From: Desulfonauticus submarinus
GTDB taxonomy: Bacteria; Desulfobacterota; Desulfovibrionia; Desulfovibrionales; Desulfonatronovibrionaceae
Direction of reading: 5' to 3'
Length of the DNA stretch: 64,000 nt
Assembly: GCF_900104045.1 (NCBI RefSeq)
Contig: NZ_FNIN01000002.1
Location: 62,001-126,000, forward strand
In this document: piece by piece, positions 29,874 through 39,406 of the stretch
How positions within the stretch are numbered: the first letter of the stretch is position 1
Layout: every line of letters starts with the position of its first letter
Notes under the pieces: model-generated
The model's input: the letters and a program-made list of their open reading frames with translations, nothing else
Databases searched by the model: none
Told to the model about the DNA's origin: nothing
Translations under genes and position numbers: made by a program

Positions 29874-31071
29874 CAAAAAATTAAAATTAGCTACAATTGC
29901 CTTTCTCTCTTTAGGGCTTCTTTATTTCATATATTGGTACATATTCCTATATGGGACTGAATATACAGATGATGCCTATGTAGAAGCAGATATTGCCAGA
30001 GTATCCTCTAGAATTCCAGGCAATATTCAAAAAATTTATATAGATAATGACGACTACGTACAAAAAGGGGATCCTCTAATAGAGCTTGATCCCAAAGATA
30101 TTTTAGCCCAAAAAAAAGTATTACTTTGTATCAAAAAAAGAATTTTAGCTCAAATAGAAGGAGAAAAAATACGTCTTCAGACCACAGATTCTAAAACCCT
30201 AGCTGCAGTAGAAGCAGCAGAGGCCAATCTTAAGGCAGCCAAATTGTTAAAGTCCCAAACAGAAAATCAAATTGCTACGCTGAGAAATCAACGCCAAGAA
30301 ATTATTATTGCCCTTTCTCAAGCCCGCAAAGATCTTCAGCGGTTTATAAAGCTTTGGGAAAAACATCTTATTGCTAAACAAACACTTGAACAAAATCAAA
30401 ATCTAGTAAAAACCTTGGAAGAAAAATTAAAGGCAGTAGAAAATCAAATCAAAGCAGCTCAAAAAGTCTCTGGTCAAGCCAAGGCAAAAATCAAAGCAGC
30501 CTTAGCAGTTCTCAAAAAAAATCAAGCCTTGAGAAAAGAATTAGCCTTAGTAAAGGCTAACTTAAAAGCTCTTAAAGCAAGTTTGGAGGAGATTAACGCC
30601 AAAATATCGCAGATAGATTTAAACTTATCTTATACAAAAATTAAAGCACCTATTTCTGGTTATATTGCGCAGAAAAAAATTCAGATCGGAGATCGAGTAA
30701 TGCCAGGAGAACCTTTACTGGCAATTGTTCCTCTAGACAAAATCTATGTTGAAGCAAATTTTAAAGAAACCCAATTAACTCATATGTATATAGGCCAAAA
30801 GGCCATTATTAAACCAGATATTTATCCTAATTTAAAATTAGAAGGAAAGGTAATCGGTATTAGAGCAGGTACAGGGACTGTTTTTTCTCTCTTACCACCA
30901 GAAAATGCTGTAGGAAATTGGATAAAAGTAGTTCAAAGAGTTCCAGTAAAAATTATCTTCACCTCTCCTATACCCAAAGAATATCCCTTACGTGTAGGCT
31001 TATCTTTAGAAGTAACTGTTGACACAAGTAAAAAAACAGGACCTAGGCTCCGACAAGCTCTTAAAAACTAA
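29860..31071 (+). CDS. EmrA/HlyD-type membrane fusion protein
   Basis: 403-aa periplasmic adaptor of a tripartite drug-efflux pump. It has one N-terminal transmembrane helix (about residues 10-32), then the lipoyl/biotinyl half-motif near YTDDAYVEADIARVSSRIPG. A long alpha-hairpin coiled coil (about 90-250) and the second lipoyl half (IKAPISGYIAQKKIQIGD, about 265) follow. A beta-barrel domain ends the protein. It is encoded directly between the TetR regulator and the MFS pump, matching EmrA. Confidence 0.92.
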   Translation: MSKNNKKLKLATIAFLSLGLLYFIYWYIFLYGTEYTDDAYVEADIARVSSRIPGNIQKIYIDNDDYVQKGDPLIELDPKDILAQKKVLLCIKKRILAQIEGEKIRLQTTDSKTLAAVEAAEANLKAAKLLKSQTENQIATLRNQRQEIIIALSQARKDLQRFIKLWEKHLIAKQTLEQNQNLVKTLEEKLKAVENQIKAAQKVSGQAKAKIKAALAVLKKNQALRKELALVKANLKALKASLEEINAKISQIDLNLSYTKIKAPISGYIAQKKIQIGDRVMPGEPLLAIVPLDKIYVEANFKETQLTHMYIGQKAIIKPDIYPNLKLEGKVIGIRAGTGTVFSLLPPENAVGNWIKVVQRVPVKIIFTSPIPKEYPLRVGLSLEVTVDTSKKTGPRLRQALKN

Positions 31072-31093
31072 CTACTTTTTCAAGTATTGAATT

Positions 31094-32644
31094 ATGCAAA
31101 AACAAGTAAAAGTAAATAAGTGGATTATAGCTCTTACAGTTATCTTACCTACTTTTATAGAAGTAATGGATACCAGTGTAGTTAATGTATCTTTACCACA
31201 TATTCAAGGCAGTTTAAATGCAAGTGTAGATGAATCTACATGGGTTTTAACCAGCTATCTTGTATCAAACGCTATTATTATTCCTATAACTGGTTGGTTA
31301 GCTAATATGTTTGGCAGAAAACGCTATCTTTTATTTTCTATTATTCTATTTACCTTTAGTTCCCTTTTATGTGGAGCAGCTCCTAGCTTAGAAATACTAA
31401 TAATTGCTCGCATTTTACAAGGAATTGGTGGCGGTGGATTACAACCTCTATCTCAAGCAATCTTACTTGAAACATTTCCTCCTAAAGAACATGGAGTTGC
31501 TATGGCTATATTTGGAATGGGAGTAGTTCTTGCGCCAACAGTAGGTCCAGTTTTAGGAGGATGGATCACAGACAATTTATCGTGGAGATGGATATTTTAT
31601 ATAAATTTACCAGCAGGTATTTTAGCAGTTTTATTTACCATAATGTTTATTTTTGACCCTGAATATATCAAAACAAAAACTAAACAATATATCGACTATA
31701 TAGGGCTTAGCCTGCTCACCATAGGATTAGGAAGTTTACAAATTGTTTTAGATAAAGGGGAAATGGAAGACTGGTTTAACTCCAACTTTATTTTCACTTT
31801 AAGTATAATTGCGGCCATTACCCTAACTCTATTTGTAATCTGGGAGCTTAAAAGTAAACATCCTGTGGTTAACTTAAAAATATTTAAAGACAGAACCTTT
31901 ACTTTAGGCAATATAATCATGTTTTTAGGATTCTTTGCTTTTTTTGGAGGAATTGTTCTTCTTCCTCTATATTTACAACAATTAATGGGATATACAGCCC
32001 TTTGGGCTGGTCTTATTTTAGGTCCAGGTGGTATTGCCACTCTCCTTATTATGCCTGTTGTTGGTGAAATGATGAGAAAAGGAGTACATCCAAAATATTT
32101 ATTAGCAATAGGTATTGCTATTCTAGGTTATTCTCTTATCTTGATGAGTGACTTTAATTTACAAGCAGATTTTATATCCATAGCCTTCCCTCGAATCATC
32201 CAGGGAATAGGGCTGGGTTTATTCTTTGTCCCTTTAGCTGCAGCCACCTATGTCCATATTCCCAAACAAGAAATGGGAAACGCTACAGGTATATTTAACT
32301 TGCTTAGAAATTTAGGGGGAAGTTTTGGAACCGCAGCATCAACAACTCTCTTATCTCAACGTTCTCAATTTCATCAGCATCATCTAGTAGAACATATAAC
32401 ACCTTATAATCCATGGCTAAAACAAAAAGTACTTATGTTAAATTCTTTTATCGAACATAAATTAAATTTAATGCCCACAGGAAAAACACTGGCTCTTATA
32501 TATAGAGAAGTAATAGCCCAGGCAAAAATGCTAGCATTTAATGATGCCTTTTTCATCTTCGGCATTATGATCTTTTTTTTAGTTCCATTGGCATTTTTTA
32601 TGAGCTCTGCAAAACCAAGCCAAGATCACCTTATAGTGGAGTAA
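31094..32644 (+). CDS. EmrB-type MFS drug:proton antiporter (DHA2 family)
   Basis: 516-aa inner-membrane transporter with about 14 hydrophobic segments, as in the DHA2 family. Markers are DTSVVNVSLPHIQG in TM1 (motif D1), GWLANMFGRKRYLL (motif A, about residue 70), and a motif C-like GVVLAPTVGPVLGGWI (about 147). It lies 22 bp after the adaptor and 4 bp before the outer-membrane channel gene. Substrates cannot be predicted. Confidence 0.93.
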   Translation: MQKQVKVNKWIIALTVILPTFIEVMDTSVVNVSLPHIQGSLNASVDESTWVLTSYLVSNAIIIPITGWLANMFGRKRYLLFSIILFTFSSLLCGAAPSLEILIIARILQGIGGGGLQPLSQAILLETFPPKEHGVAMAIFGMGVVLAPTVGPVLGGWITDNLSWRWIFYINLPAGILAVLFTIMFIFDPEYIKTKTKQYIDYIGLSLLTIGLGSLQIVLDKGEMEDWFNSNFIFTLSIIAAITLTLFVIWELKSKHPVVNLKIFKDRTFTLGNIIMFLGFFAFFGGIVLLPLYLQQLMGYTALWAGLILGPGGIATLLIMPVVGEMMRKGVHPKYLLAIGIAILGYSLILMSDFNLQADFISIAFPRIIQGIGLGLFFVPLAAATYVHIPKQEMGNATGIFNLLRNLGGSFGTAASTTLLSQRSQFHQHHLVEHITPYNPWLKQKVLMLNSFIEHKLNLMPTGKTLALIYREVIAQAKMLAFNDAFFIFGIMIFFLVPLAFFMSSAKPSQDHLIVE

Positions 32645-32648
32645 AGCT

Positions 32649-33944
32649 ATGAAAAAAATCAATATTATCTTCTGGATGCTACTAAGTATTGCTTTCTTAA
32701 AACCAAGTTATGCAAGAACTTATACTCTCGAGCAACTTCTAAACTTAGGACTAAAAAACAATCCTCTTATTACAGCTTCTAAACATGCCTTACAAGCAGG
32801 AAAATATGGTGAAAAAGCTGCCCACAGTCAGATGGGACCGAAACTAACTTCTAAATATATATTTCTTCAAAAAGACAAAGCTCCAACTTTAAATGGCGTA
32901 CAAATAGGAGATAAACATCTTTGGATTTTTGAATTAAACCTTCACCAACCTCTATTTACTGGAACATATCTTTTAAATTCCTATCAAAAAGCAAAAATAC
33001 AAAAAGAACAACTATCTCAACAAATAAAAAAAGTAAGGTTAGAAATAGCGTTTCAGATAAAACAAACTTATTTTAACCTCCTCAAAGGAAAGGCACTAGT
33101 TAAAAGTATTTCTAAAAGTATTGAGCGTCTTCAAAATCATCTAAAGGTAATTGAAAATTTTTATAAACTTGGGTTAAAACCTAAAATAGAAGTACTGCAA
33201 GCAAAAACAGAATTAGCAAAAACAGAACAACAAATTATTGAAGCAAAAAATTTTGTTTCTACTCAAAAAGCTCTTTTAGCTACTCTTGCTAATTTATCTG
33301 AAGAACCTGAAGTTAAAGATACAACAAACCTAGAGTATATCCCGTTCTTATTGAGCTTAGCTAAATGTCAACAAGAGGCCTTAAAAAATAGACCTGAAAT
33401 TTTTATTGCCCAAAAAAGTATAGAAGTAGCTGAAAAAGAAGAAAAAATGGCTAAAAGTGCTTTTTTCCCTCAAATTGGAGCAGATGCAACTTATTATAGA
33501 TATGGAACTGATCCAGATGTAAAAGGAACACCTTATGAGCCACCTAGTAAATGGGAAGTAAGCATTGGAGCAAAATGGGTTTTATTTGAATCAGGAAGCA
33601 CTATGTTTAAAGTAAAACAAGCAAAACAAAATATTTATCGACTAAAGTCAATTTACCACGACTTAAAAAACAAAATTAAACTAGAAGTAAAAACAGCTTA
33701 TCTCAATCTTCAAAGTGCTAAACAAAGTATTTTGGCTACTAAAAAAGCCCTTGCAGAGGCCAAAGAAACCTTTCTTTTAGCTACAGCAAGATATGAAGCC
33801 AATTTGGGTTCAAATACAGATGTATTAGATGCGCAAGCCAAATTAACTGAGGCTGAAAGTAAGTACATTAGCGCTTTGGCAAATTATAATATTGCTCTTG
33901 CCAATCTACAAAAAAGTATGGGACAAGAAGAAATTATACAATAA
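32649..33944 (+). CDS. TolC-family outer-membrane efflux protein
   Basis: 431-aa secreted protein with an N-terminal signal peptide (INIIFWMLLSIAFLKPSYA). Two repeats of the OEP helical domain follow, each with the long coiled-coil pattern (TYFNLLKGKALVKSI; AYLNLQSAKQSILATK). It provides the outer-membrane channel for the EmrA/EmrB-like pump encoded upstream. The 3' end is convergent with the Lon-family gene, with 29 bp between them and no clear terminator. Confidence 0.92.
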   Translation: MKKINIIFWMLLSIAFLKPSYARTYTLEQLLNLGLKNNPLITASKHALQAGKYGEKAAHSQMGPKLTSKYIFLQKDKAPTLNGVQIGDKHLWIFELNLHQPLFTGTYLLNSYQKAKIQKEQLSQQIKKVRLEIAFQIKQTYFNLLKGKALVKSISKSIERLQNHLKVIENFYKLGLKPKIEVLQAKTELAKTEQQIIEAKNFVSTQKALLATLANLSEEPEVKDTTNLEYIPFLLSLAKCQQEALKNRPEIFIAQKSIEVAEKEEKMAKSAFFPQIGADATYYRYGTDPDVKGTPYEPPSKWEVSIGAKWVLFESGSTMFKVKQAKQNIYRLKSIYHDLKNKIKLEVKTAYLNLQSAKQSILATKKALAEAKETFLLATARYEANLGSNTDVLDAQAKLTEAESKYISALANYNIALANLQKSMGQEEIIQ

Positions 33945-33973
33945 GTTTTCTCATATTTTAAATTGTCACTTAG

Positions 33974-36403
33974 TTAATTCCTTACTTTTCTTACCTTTTT
34001 TTCTGCCAAATAAGCAAGCTCACGCAAACGTCTATCCACTGCAGCGTAAATAGAATTAGGACTAAAGCCTCCTTTACGTAATCTTTGTCCTGCTCTTTTG
34101 CCAGTTAAAATCTCTAATGCCTCTTCAATAGTTTTTACAGCATAAATATGAAACCATCCCTGTCTTACCGCGTCTATAACATCATCTTTTAACATAAGAT
34201 GCTCTACATTATCATAAGGAATAATAACCCCTTGATTACCTGTAAAACCTCTTCTTTTACACACATCAAAAAAGCCTTCTATTTTTCTAGATACAGCTCC
34301 TACCGCCATAATTTGTCCAGATTGGCTAACAGCACCTGTAAAAGCCAAACCCAAATTAATAGGCACGCCAGATAAAGCAGAAAGTAATGCAGCAAGTTCT
34401 GCTCCTGAAGCAGAGTCCCCATCTATATGGGCATAACTTTGCTCAAAACAAAGGCTACCAGCCAAAACCAGAGGTTTATCTTGAGCAAATAAATTTTGTA
34501 AATAACTTTTTAAAATCATCATCCCTTTTGTATGGATTGGACCTCCAAGCTCTGCTTCCCTTTCCAAATCAATAATTCCTCCATGTCCAACACCAACAGT
34601 ACAAGAAATCTGATGAGGTAAAGCCATAATATAATCACCTATCTCCACAACAGATAGTCCATTGGCTTTACCTATTACAAAGCCACTTGTTTTTACTTTA
34701 ATAAGCTCTCTATCATAATCTTCCATAAATTCTTGTTCATATAGATTTAATCTAAACTGTCTATTATAAAGAGCTTTTTTAATACTATCTATATCAACCT
34801 TTTTCTTATTTTTAATTTCTGCTAATGCAGATGCCTCTATCATAATATCACTTATAGTAGAAAAGTTGAGAGACATCTTTTTTTGATCTTCGCAAATAGT
34901 ACTAGCAAAATCTACTAATTCAGCTAATGCCTTTCTAGAAAAAGGAAGTAATTTTTTTTCTCTTGCAATATCTCCAAGGGTACATAAATAATTATAAATA
35001 TTTTTATCTGTTCTAGAGACACTACTTTGCATGTGGGCTTTTAATTTAAATAACTTTGGGAAGCGATCATCCTGAACATATAACGCTTCATATATTTCAT
35101 CTGTACCAATCAAGATAACTTTAATATCTAACGGAATAGGCTCGGGTTCAATAGTTTTAGTTCTAATTAAATCATACTGATCTCCTGGGTCTTCTAAGGT
35201 TAAAAAACCTTTTTTTAAAGCTCTTAATAATCCTTCCCAAGCAGTAGGATGACTTAAAATATCCTCTATTTTTAAAATTAAAAAACCCCCATTTGCCCTA
35301 TGTAAACTTCCACTTTTTAAAAGCGTAAAATCAGTATAATAAGTGCCAAGTTCTGTTTCTCTTTCTATGCATCCTAACAGGTTAAAATAATTGGGATTGT
35401 CTTCCACAATAATAGGTACACTTTTCTGTTCGGAATTATCCACAAACAAATTAACTTCATATCTTTCAAAAAAGTCTTCTCCACTACCACCTAAAAGATC
35501 CTGAGCCAATGAGCTTGGACCTTCTTTGTGCCTAAAATGATCTAAGTTATCCAAAATATCATCTTTTAATTTTTGTAAAAAATCCACTACAGAGGGAAAT
35601 TGCTCAAATTCTTTTACCACTCTATCAAGAGCCCTTTCTATTTTTTTTAGAGCAACCTCTTGCTCTAATTTCCGTTCATTTTTTCTAAAATCCTCTTCCT
35701 GCTTGCCCATTTTCCGAGTGTAATTAATAAGGACTTCCATTACCTTATTACTTTTAGTGCGTAATTTCTTTCTTAAAGATGGATCCAACTTTTCAAATTC
35801 TTCTGGGGTTAAAACTTTTCCCTCCCAAAGCGGATATAAAGTAAGGCTATCTTCTTCCATGTTGAGGCTAAATCCATCTTTTTGGGCCTCTTGCTCCATT
35901 TTATCAATTATCTTGTCTCGTAAATCTTGATAATTTTGTACAAGGTGGTCATGCTTTTTTATAAAGCTCTCTTGCTCAAAGGCCATAGGAATAGACTCTT
36001 TTAGTTCCTCTATTGCTTGATGAAGCTGTTTTTTAAAAATCTTACCCAATCCAGCAGGCAAACTTATAGCTTTTGGTTTATCAGGATTTTCAAAATTATA
36101 AACATATAACCAATCGTTAGGTGGAGATGTGTCTTTAAGTTTTTGTTTTAAAAACCTAGTTACAAAATAGGTTCTTCCTATCCCTTGCTCACCAGCTACA
36201 TATACATTATATCCTTTATGTCTGATTCTTAAGGCCATTTCTAAAGTTTCATAGGCCCTCTTTTGGAAAATACCAAGCTTAGAGGCAGGAGCCTTTGAAC
36301 TATCTACAAAAGGAACTCTTGTAGTATAAAGCTTTACTTTCAACTTAGAAACAGGAAGGGCACAACGATGTCTCTTCCCATTTATTAATTTTACTTCTCC
36401 CAA
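33974..36403 (-). CDS. Lon-family ATP-dependent protease (LonB/LonC-like, S16)
   Basis: 809-aa protein. An N-terminal AAA-type region has an atypical Walker A (GEQGIGRTY, about residue 71) and a large helical insertion. The C-terminal S16 protease domain has the catalytic serine in GDSASGAEL (about residue 666) and lysine in VSRKIEG (about 708). It lacks the classic Lon N-domain. Start is TTG: GAGGAGGTG lies about 5-7 nt upstream and no better ATG is in place. It probably acts as a single-gene unit, convergent with the efflux operon. Confidence 0.88.
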   Translation of the reverse strand: MGEVKLINGKRHRCALPVSKLKVKLYTTRVPFVDSSKAPASKLGIFQKRAYETLEMALRIRHKGYNVYVAGEQGIGRTYFVTRFLKQKLKDTSPPNDWLYVYNFENPDKPKAISLPAGLGKIFKKQLHQAIEELKESIPMAFEQESFIKKHDHLVQNYQDLRDKIIDKMEQEAQKDGFSLNMEEDSLTLYPLWEGKVLTPEEFEKLDPSLRKKLRTKSNKVMEVLINYTRKMGKQEEDFRKNERKLEQEVALKKIERALDRVVKEFEQFPSVVDFLQKLKDDILDNLDHFRHKEGPSSLAQDLLGGSGEDFFERYEVNLFVDNSEQKSVPIIVEDNPNYFNLLGCIERETELGTYYTDFTLLKSGSLHRANGGFLILKIEDILSHPTAWEGLLRALKKGFLTLEDPGDQYDLIRTKTIEPEPIPLDIKVILIGTDEIYEALYVQDDRFPKLFKLKAHMQSSVSRTDKNIYNYLCTLGDIAREKKLLPFSRKALAELVDFASTICEDQKKMSLNFSTISDIMIEASALAEIKNKKKVDIDSIKKALYNRQFRLNLYEQEFMEDYDRELIKVKTSGFVIGKANGLSVVEIGDYIMALPHQISCTVGVGHGGIIDLEREAELGGPIHTKGMMILKSYLQNLFAQDKPLVLAGSLCFEQSYAHIDGDSASGAELAALLSALSGVPINLGLAFTGAVSQSGQIMAVGAVSRKIEGFFDVCKRRGFTGNQGVIIPYDNVEHLMLKDDVIDAVRQGWFHIYAVKTIEEALEILTGKRAGQRLRKGGFSPNSIYAAVDRRLRELAYLAEKKVRKVRN

Positions 36404-36795
36404 CTATTCACCTCCTCAACAAAATATCTAAAAAAATCCTAAACCTAGGTATAATCAAAGGCAAGCAATAAATTAACGCTTCCTAAAGAAAAAATATTTT
36501 TTATAGATAGTCTTACTACTTGCCTAAAAATCAAAATAACACAATTTTTTATAGATTTTTAACAAATTATTATATCTGAAAAAACACAACTTCTTTAACA
36601 AAGTAACTATTTCCAAATATTAGGCTAACTATTTTTAATTTTAAATTAATACACCCCACTTTAAATTTTCTAAATTCCTTGTGAAGAAAAAAACAAAAGA
36701 TTGACTACTTGACTTACCTTATGCTAGGAAGCAGGCATTGTGAATGTTTGAACGCAAAGAATCAGTATTCAAACTTGAAGGAGAAAGGCTATTTT
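36404..36795. other. AT-rich intergenic region between the Lon-family gene and the atpZ/atpI operon
   Basis: About 390 bp holding the divergent promoters and the 5' leader of the second ATP synthase operon. I see a Rex-like box (36679-36696) followed by two TTGACT hexamers (36701-36706 and 36709-36714), but no good -10 at standard spacing. A frame is open from 36709 into atpZ, but its residues look like leader, not protein. Confidence 0.55.
36679..36696. promoter_or_regulatory. Candidate Rex box upstream of the atpZ-atpI-atpB-atpE operon
   Basis: TTGTGAA-GAAA-AAAACAA: the left half is a perfect match to the Rex half-site and the right half matches 4 of 7. It lies directly upstream of TTGACT at 36701. 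Confidence 0.35.
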
Positions 36796-37044
36796 ATGCT
36801 CTTTAAAAAAAGAGATAGCGTAGTGTGGCAGACTTTAAGCAAAGCCAGTTTAATTGGAATTCACTTGGTTTCTTGTACTTTTGTTGGGCTATTAATAGGT
36901 TATTATCTTGATAAGTGGTTAGGAACAAAACCTTGGCTTTTAATTGCTTTTTTAATCTTTGGAATAGCTGCTGGATTTAAAAACATGTATCTAGAAACCA
37001 AAAAAATCCAAGAGGCTGATAAAAAAGGTGAAGACCATTCATAA
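36796..37044 (+). CDS. AtpZ/AtpI-family ATP synthase accessory protein
   Basis: 82-aa membrane protein with two hydrophobic helices (IGIHLVSCTFVGLLIGYYL and LLIAFLIFGIAAGF), the pattern of AtpZ/AtpI proteins encoded ahead of ATP synthase genes. The longer frame from 36709 is rejected. ATG 36796 has AAAGG 7 nt upstream (with AAGGAG slightly further), and the fold begins just after it. It overlaps the next gene by 17 bp. Confidence 0.82.
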   Translation: MLFKKRDSVVWQTLSKASLIGIHLVSCTFVGLLIGYYLDKWLGTKPWLLIAFLIFGIAAGFKNMYLETKKIQEADKKGEDHS

Positions 37045-37447
37045 AAAAATAGAAAAATTTCTTTACTCGCGAGGATTCCAAATAGAAGGAACTCGCATTT
37101 TGATGAGGAATCAAATTTATTTTAGCATACTGGGTTGTTTTATAGCAATTATCTTAGGGTATTCCACTTGGGCATTGGATTTTATTATCGGAGTATTGCT
37201 AGGTAGTTTTAATTTCTATTTTTTAGCTAAATTTGTTCAAGAAATAATTCATATTAAAAAGGGAGCTTTGGCTGCCTTACTTTTTCATTTTTATTTGCGT
37301 TTAGCAGTAACAGGCTTAATTTTATTTTATGTGATTGTATATTTTAAAGTCAATATAGTTGCCCTATTGGGTGGCTTAAGTATAGTTATTGTAAATGTAT
37401 TGTTCTATGGATTAAATTTAGTGGGGGAAAAATTTAAGGAGGCATAG
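37028..37447 (+). CDS. atpI: ATP synthase subunit I
   Basis: 139-aa protein with four transmembrane segments, matching the ATP synthase I-chain family (PF03899 type) that assists c-ring assembly. Its N-terminus is polar (KTIHKKIEKFLYSRGFQ). The assignment relies on hydropathy and on its place 3 bp before atpB. The small AtpZ-like protein just upstream is distinct, so the operon carries two accessory genes. Confidence 0.82.
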   Translation: MKTIHKKIEKFLYSRGFQIEGTRILMRNQIYFSILGCFIAIILGYSTWALDFIIGVLLGSFNFYFLAKFVQEIIHIKKGALAALLFHFYLRLAVTGLILFYVIVYFKVNIVALLGGLSIVIVNVLFYGLNLVGEKFKEA

Positions 37448-37450
37448 TCA

Positions 37451-38155
37451 ATGGCAGAAGGATTACATCCAATTTTCTTGTTGGAAGAAGCTGTAAAAAT
37501 GATAGGGTTAGTTGATGCCCATGGACACAGTTTAATACCTAACAATGTACTTTATTCATGGGCAGTAATGGGTCTCTTAATCTTTTTTGGTTGGTTAGCC
37601 ACAAAAAATATTTCCATGGTTCCGAGAGGGGTACAAAACTTCTTCGAATTTTTAATAGGTTCGTTAGAAGACTTTGTGGTAACCAATATGGGAGAAGATG
37701 GAAGAAAAGTATTCCCTGTACTCGCAACTTTATTCATTTATATTTTTTGTTGTAATGTAAGTGGTCTTATTCCTGGAGGTGATTCTCCAACTGCTAATAT
37801 AAATACAAATGCCTCGATGGCTGTATTTGTGTTCCTTTACTACAATTACTGGGGAATAAGAAGGCATGGAATAAAGTATATAAAACACTTTATGGGACCT
37901 TATTGGTGGCTAGCACCTATTATGTTTCCTATAGAAATTGTGAGTCATCTTGCTAGACCTTTATCTCTTACTTTACGTCTCTTTGGAAACATCATGGGTG
38001 AGGATATCGTTTTAGCTTTGCTTTTTATCCTCGCACCTGTAGTGTCCACTTTACCCATGTACTTTTTATTTCTATTAGCTGATTTTATTCAAGCTTTTGT
38101 ATTTTTTATGTTATCTATGCTGTATCTCAAAGGAGCCTTTGAAGAAGCTCATTAG
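37451..38155 (+). CDS. atpB: ATP synthase Fo subunit a
   Basis: 234-aa membrane stator channel for ion flow. It has about five or six transmembrane helices. The essential arginine lies in the helix with ARPLSLTLRLFGNIMGEDIV (about residues 170-189). NNVLYSWAVM and the C-terminal LLADFIQAFVFFMLSMLYL are also typical. It is followed by atpE after 56 bp. Confidence 0.95.
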   Translation: MAEGLHPIFLLEEAVKMIGLVDAHGHSLIPNNVLYSWAVMGLLIFFGWLATKNISMVPRGVQNFFEFLIGSLEDFVVTNMGEDGRKVFPVLATLFIYIFCCNVSGLIPGGDSPTANINTNASMAVFVFLYYNYWGIRRHGIKYIKHFMGPYWWLAPIMFPIEIVSHLARPLSLTLRLFGNIMGEDIVLALLFILAPVVSTLPMYFLFLLADFIQAFVFFMLSMLYLKGAFEEAH

Positions 38156-38202
38156 AATGGGGGGAATTGGTCTTTTGACCAAATTTAAATATTATTTTTT
38201 AG

Positions 38203-38535
<333 letters not shown>

Positions 38536-38551
38536 GTTAAAAAGTACAAAT

Positions 38552-38587
38552 GGGGAAAGTTTAAAATAAACTTTCCCCTCTTTTTTT
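38552..38587 (+). terminator. Rho-independent terminator after atpE
   Basis: Perfect 12-bp stem GGGGAAAGTTTA (38552-38563) and TAAACTTTCCCC (38567-38578), a 3-nt AAA loop, then TC and seven T residues. It separates the ATP synthase operon from rex. Confidence 0.95.
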
Positions 38588-38598
38588 AAAGAAAATAC

Positions 38599-38616
38599 TT
38601 GTTAAAAAATTCACAC
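38599..38616 (+). promoter_or_regulatory. Rex operator directly upstream of rex
   Basis: TTGTTAA-AAAA-TTCACAC: the left half is the TTGTTAA form of the Rex half-site, and the right half matches TTCACAA at 6 of 7. It ends one base before the rex ATG, so bound Rex would block its own expression. Confidence 0.6.
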
Positions 38617-38617
38617 A

Positions 38618-39274
38618 ATGCTTAACCTAAAAAACGAAAAAATCCCAAGAGCTACAATCACAAGACTTGCCCTCTATGTCCAACAGCTAGAAGTTTTAGA
38701 ACAAGAGGGGGAAAAAGTTGTATCTTCTGAAAAATTAGCAAGAGCCTGTGGAGTAAATCCCTCTCAAATTAGAAAAGATTTAGCTTATTTTGGAGAGTTT
38801 GGAGTAAGAGGGGTTGGGTATTATGTATATGAACTAAAAGAAGCTATAAAAAAGAGCTTGGGATTAGATCGTGTTTGGAACGTGGTTTTAGTAGGTGTAG
38901 GTAACTTAGGTAGGGCTCTACTTCGACATCACGTACTTAGAAAAAGAGGGTTTGTCATTGTTGGAGCCTTTGATTGTGATCCTTTTAAAATAGGAGAGGA
39001 AATAGCAGGACTAGAAGTAATGTGTTCTAGCAACTTACCTACAAAAATCAAAGAATTAAATGCTGAAATTGGAATTATAACAACTCCTCCAGAACGAGCC
39101 CAAAGGGCAGCTAATTACTTAATTAGAGGTGGGATTAAAGGAATTGTAAACTTTGCTCCTGCCAGAATTGCAGCACCTGAAAAGGTAGTAGTAGAATATG
39201 TAGATTTCATCAATCATCTCTTTTCAGCTGCCTTCCAAATTTCTCTCAACCAATCAAAAGGATTTTATTCATAA
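38618..39274 (+). CDS. rex: Redox-sensing transcriptional repressor Rex
   Basis: 218-aa NADH/NAD-sensing repressor. An N-terminal winged helix (TRLALYVQQLE, SSEKLARACGVNPSQIRKDLAYFGEFG) is followed by a Rossmann domain with GVGNLGRALL (about residue 92) and GAFDCDP. The winged-helix residues and GxGxxG loop are typical. No Shine-Dalgarno sequence precedes ATG, and a Rex box ends just upstream, suggesting autoregulation. From memory, rex also neighbours ATP synthase Fo genes in Desulfovibrio, where Rex controls energy metabolism. Confidence 0.95.
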   Translation: MLNLKNEKIPRATITRLALYVQQLEVLEQEGEKVVSSEKLARACGVNPSQIRKDLAYFGEFGVRGVGYYVYELKEAIKKSLGLDRVWNVVLVGVGNLGRALLRHHVLRKRGFVIVGAFDCDPFKIGEEIAGLEVMCSSNLPTKIKELNAEIGIITTPPERAQRAANYLIRGGIKGIVNFAPARIAAPEKVVVEYVDFINHLFSAAFQISLNQSKGFYS

Positions 39275-39370
39275 AAAACTTCCAAAACGCAAACTTCAGT
39301 AACACTATCTACTATTTTTCCAGGATATTAAAAAAATCTTGCCATTTGAAAATCTCTACGGTAACTAGAT

Positions 39371-39400
39371 TCCTCTTGAGCTTATTTTAGTTAGAGGAGG
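39371..39400 (+). promoter_or_regulatory. Possible Shine-Dalgarno-masking hairpin before rpmE
   Basis: TCCTCT (39371-39376) can pair with AGAGGA (39393-39398), which is part of the strong GAGGAGG ribosome-binding site of rpmE. AACTA (39363-39367) and TAGTT (39388-39392) offer an alternative pairing. The stem is short, so this is only a candidate translational control element. Confidence 0.3.
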
Positions 39401-39406
39401 ATTAAA

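Noticed and set aside
36709-36795. N-terminal extension of the AtpZ-like protein from ATG 36709
   Set aside because: The extension does not resemble the family, overlaps the promoter/leader region, and a better-placed ribosome-binding site serves ATG 36796.
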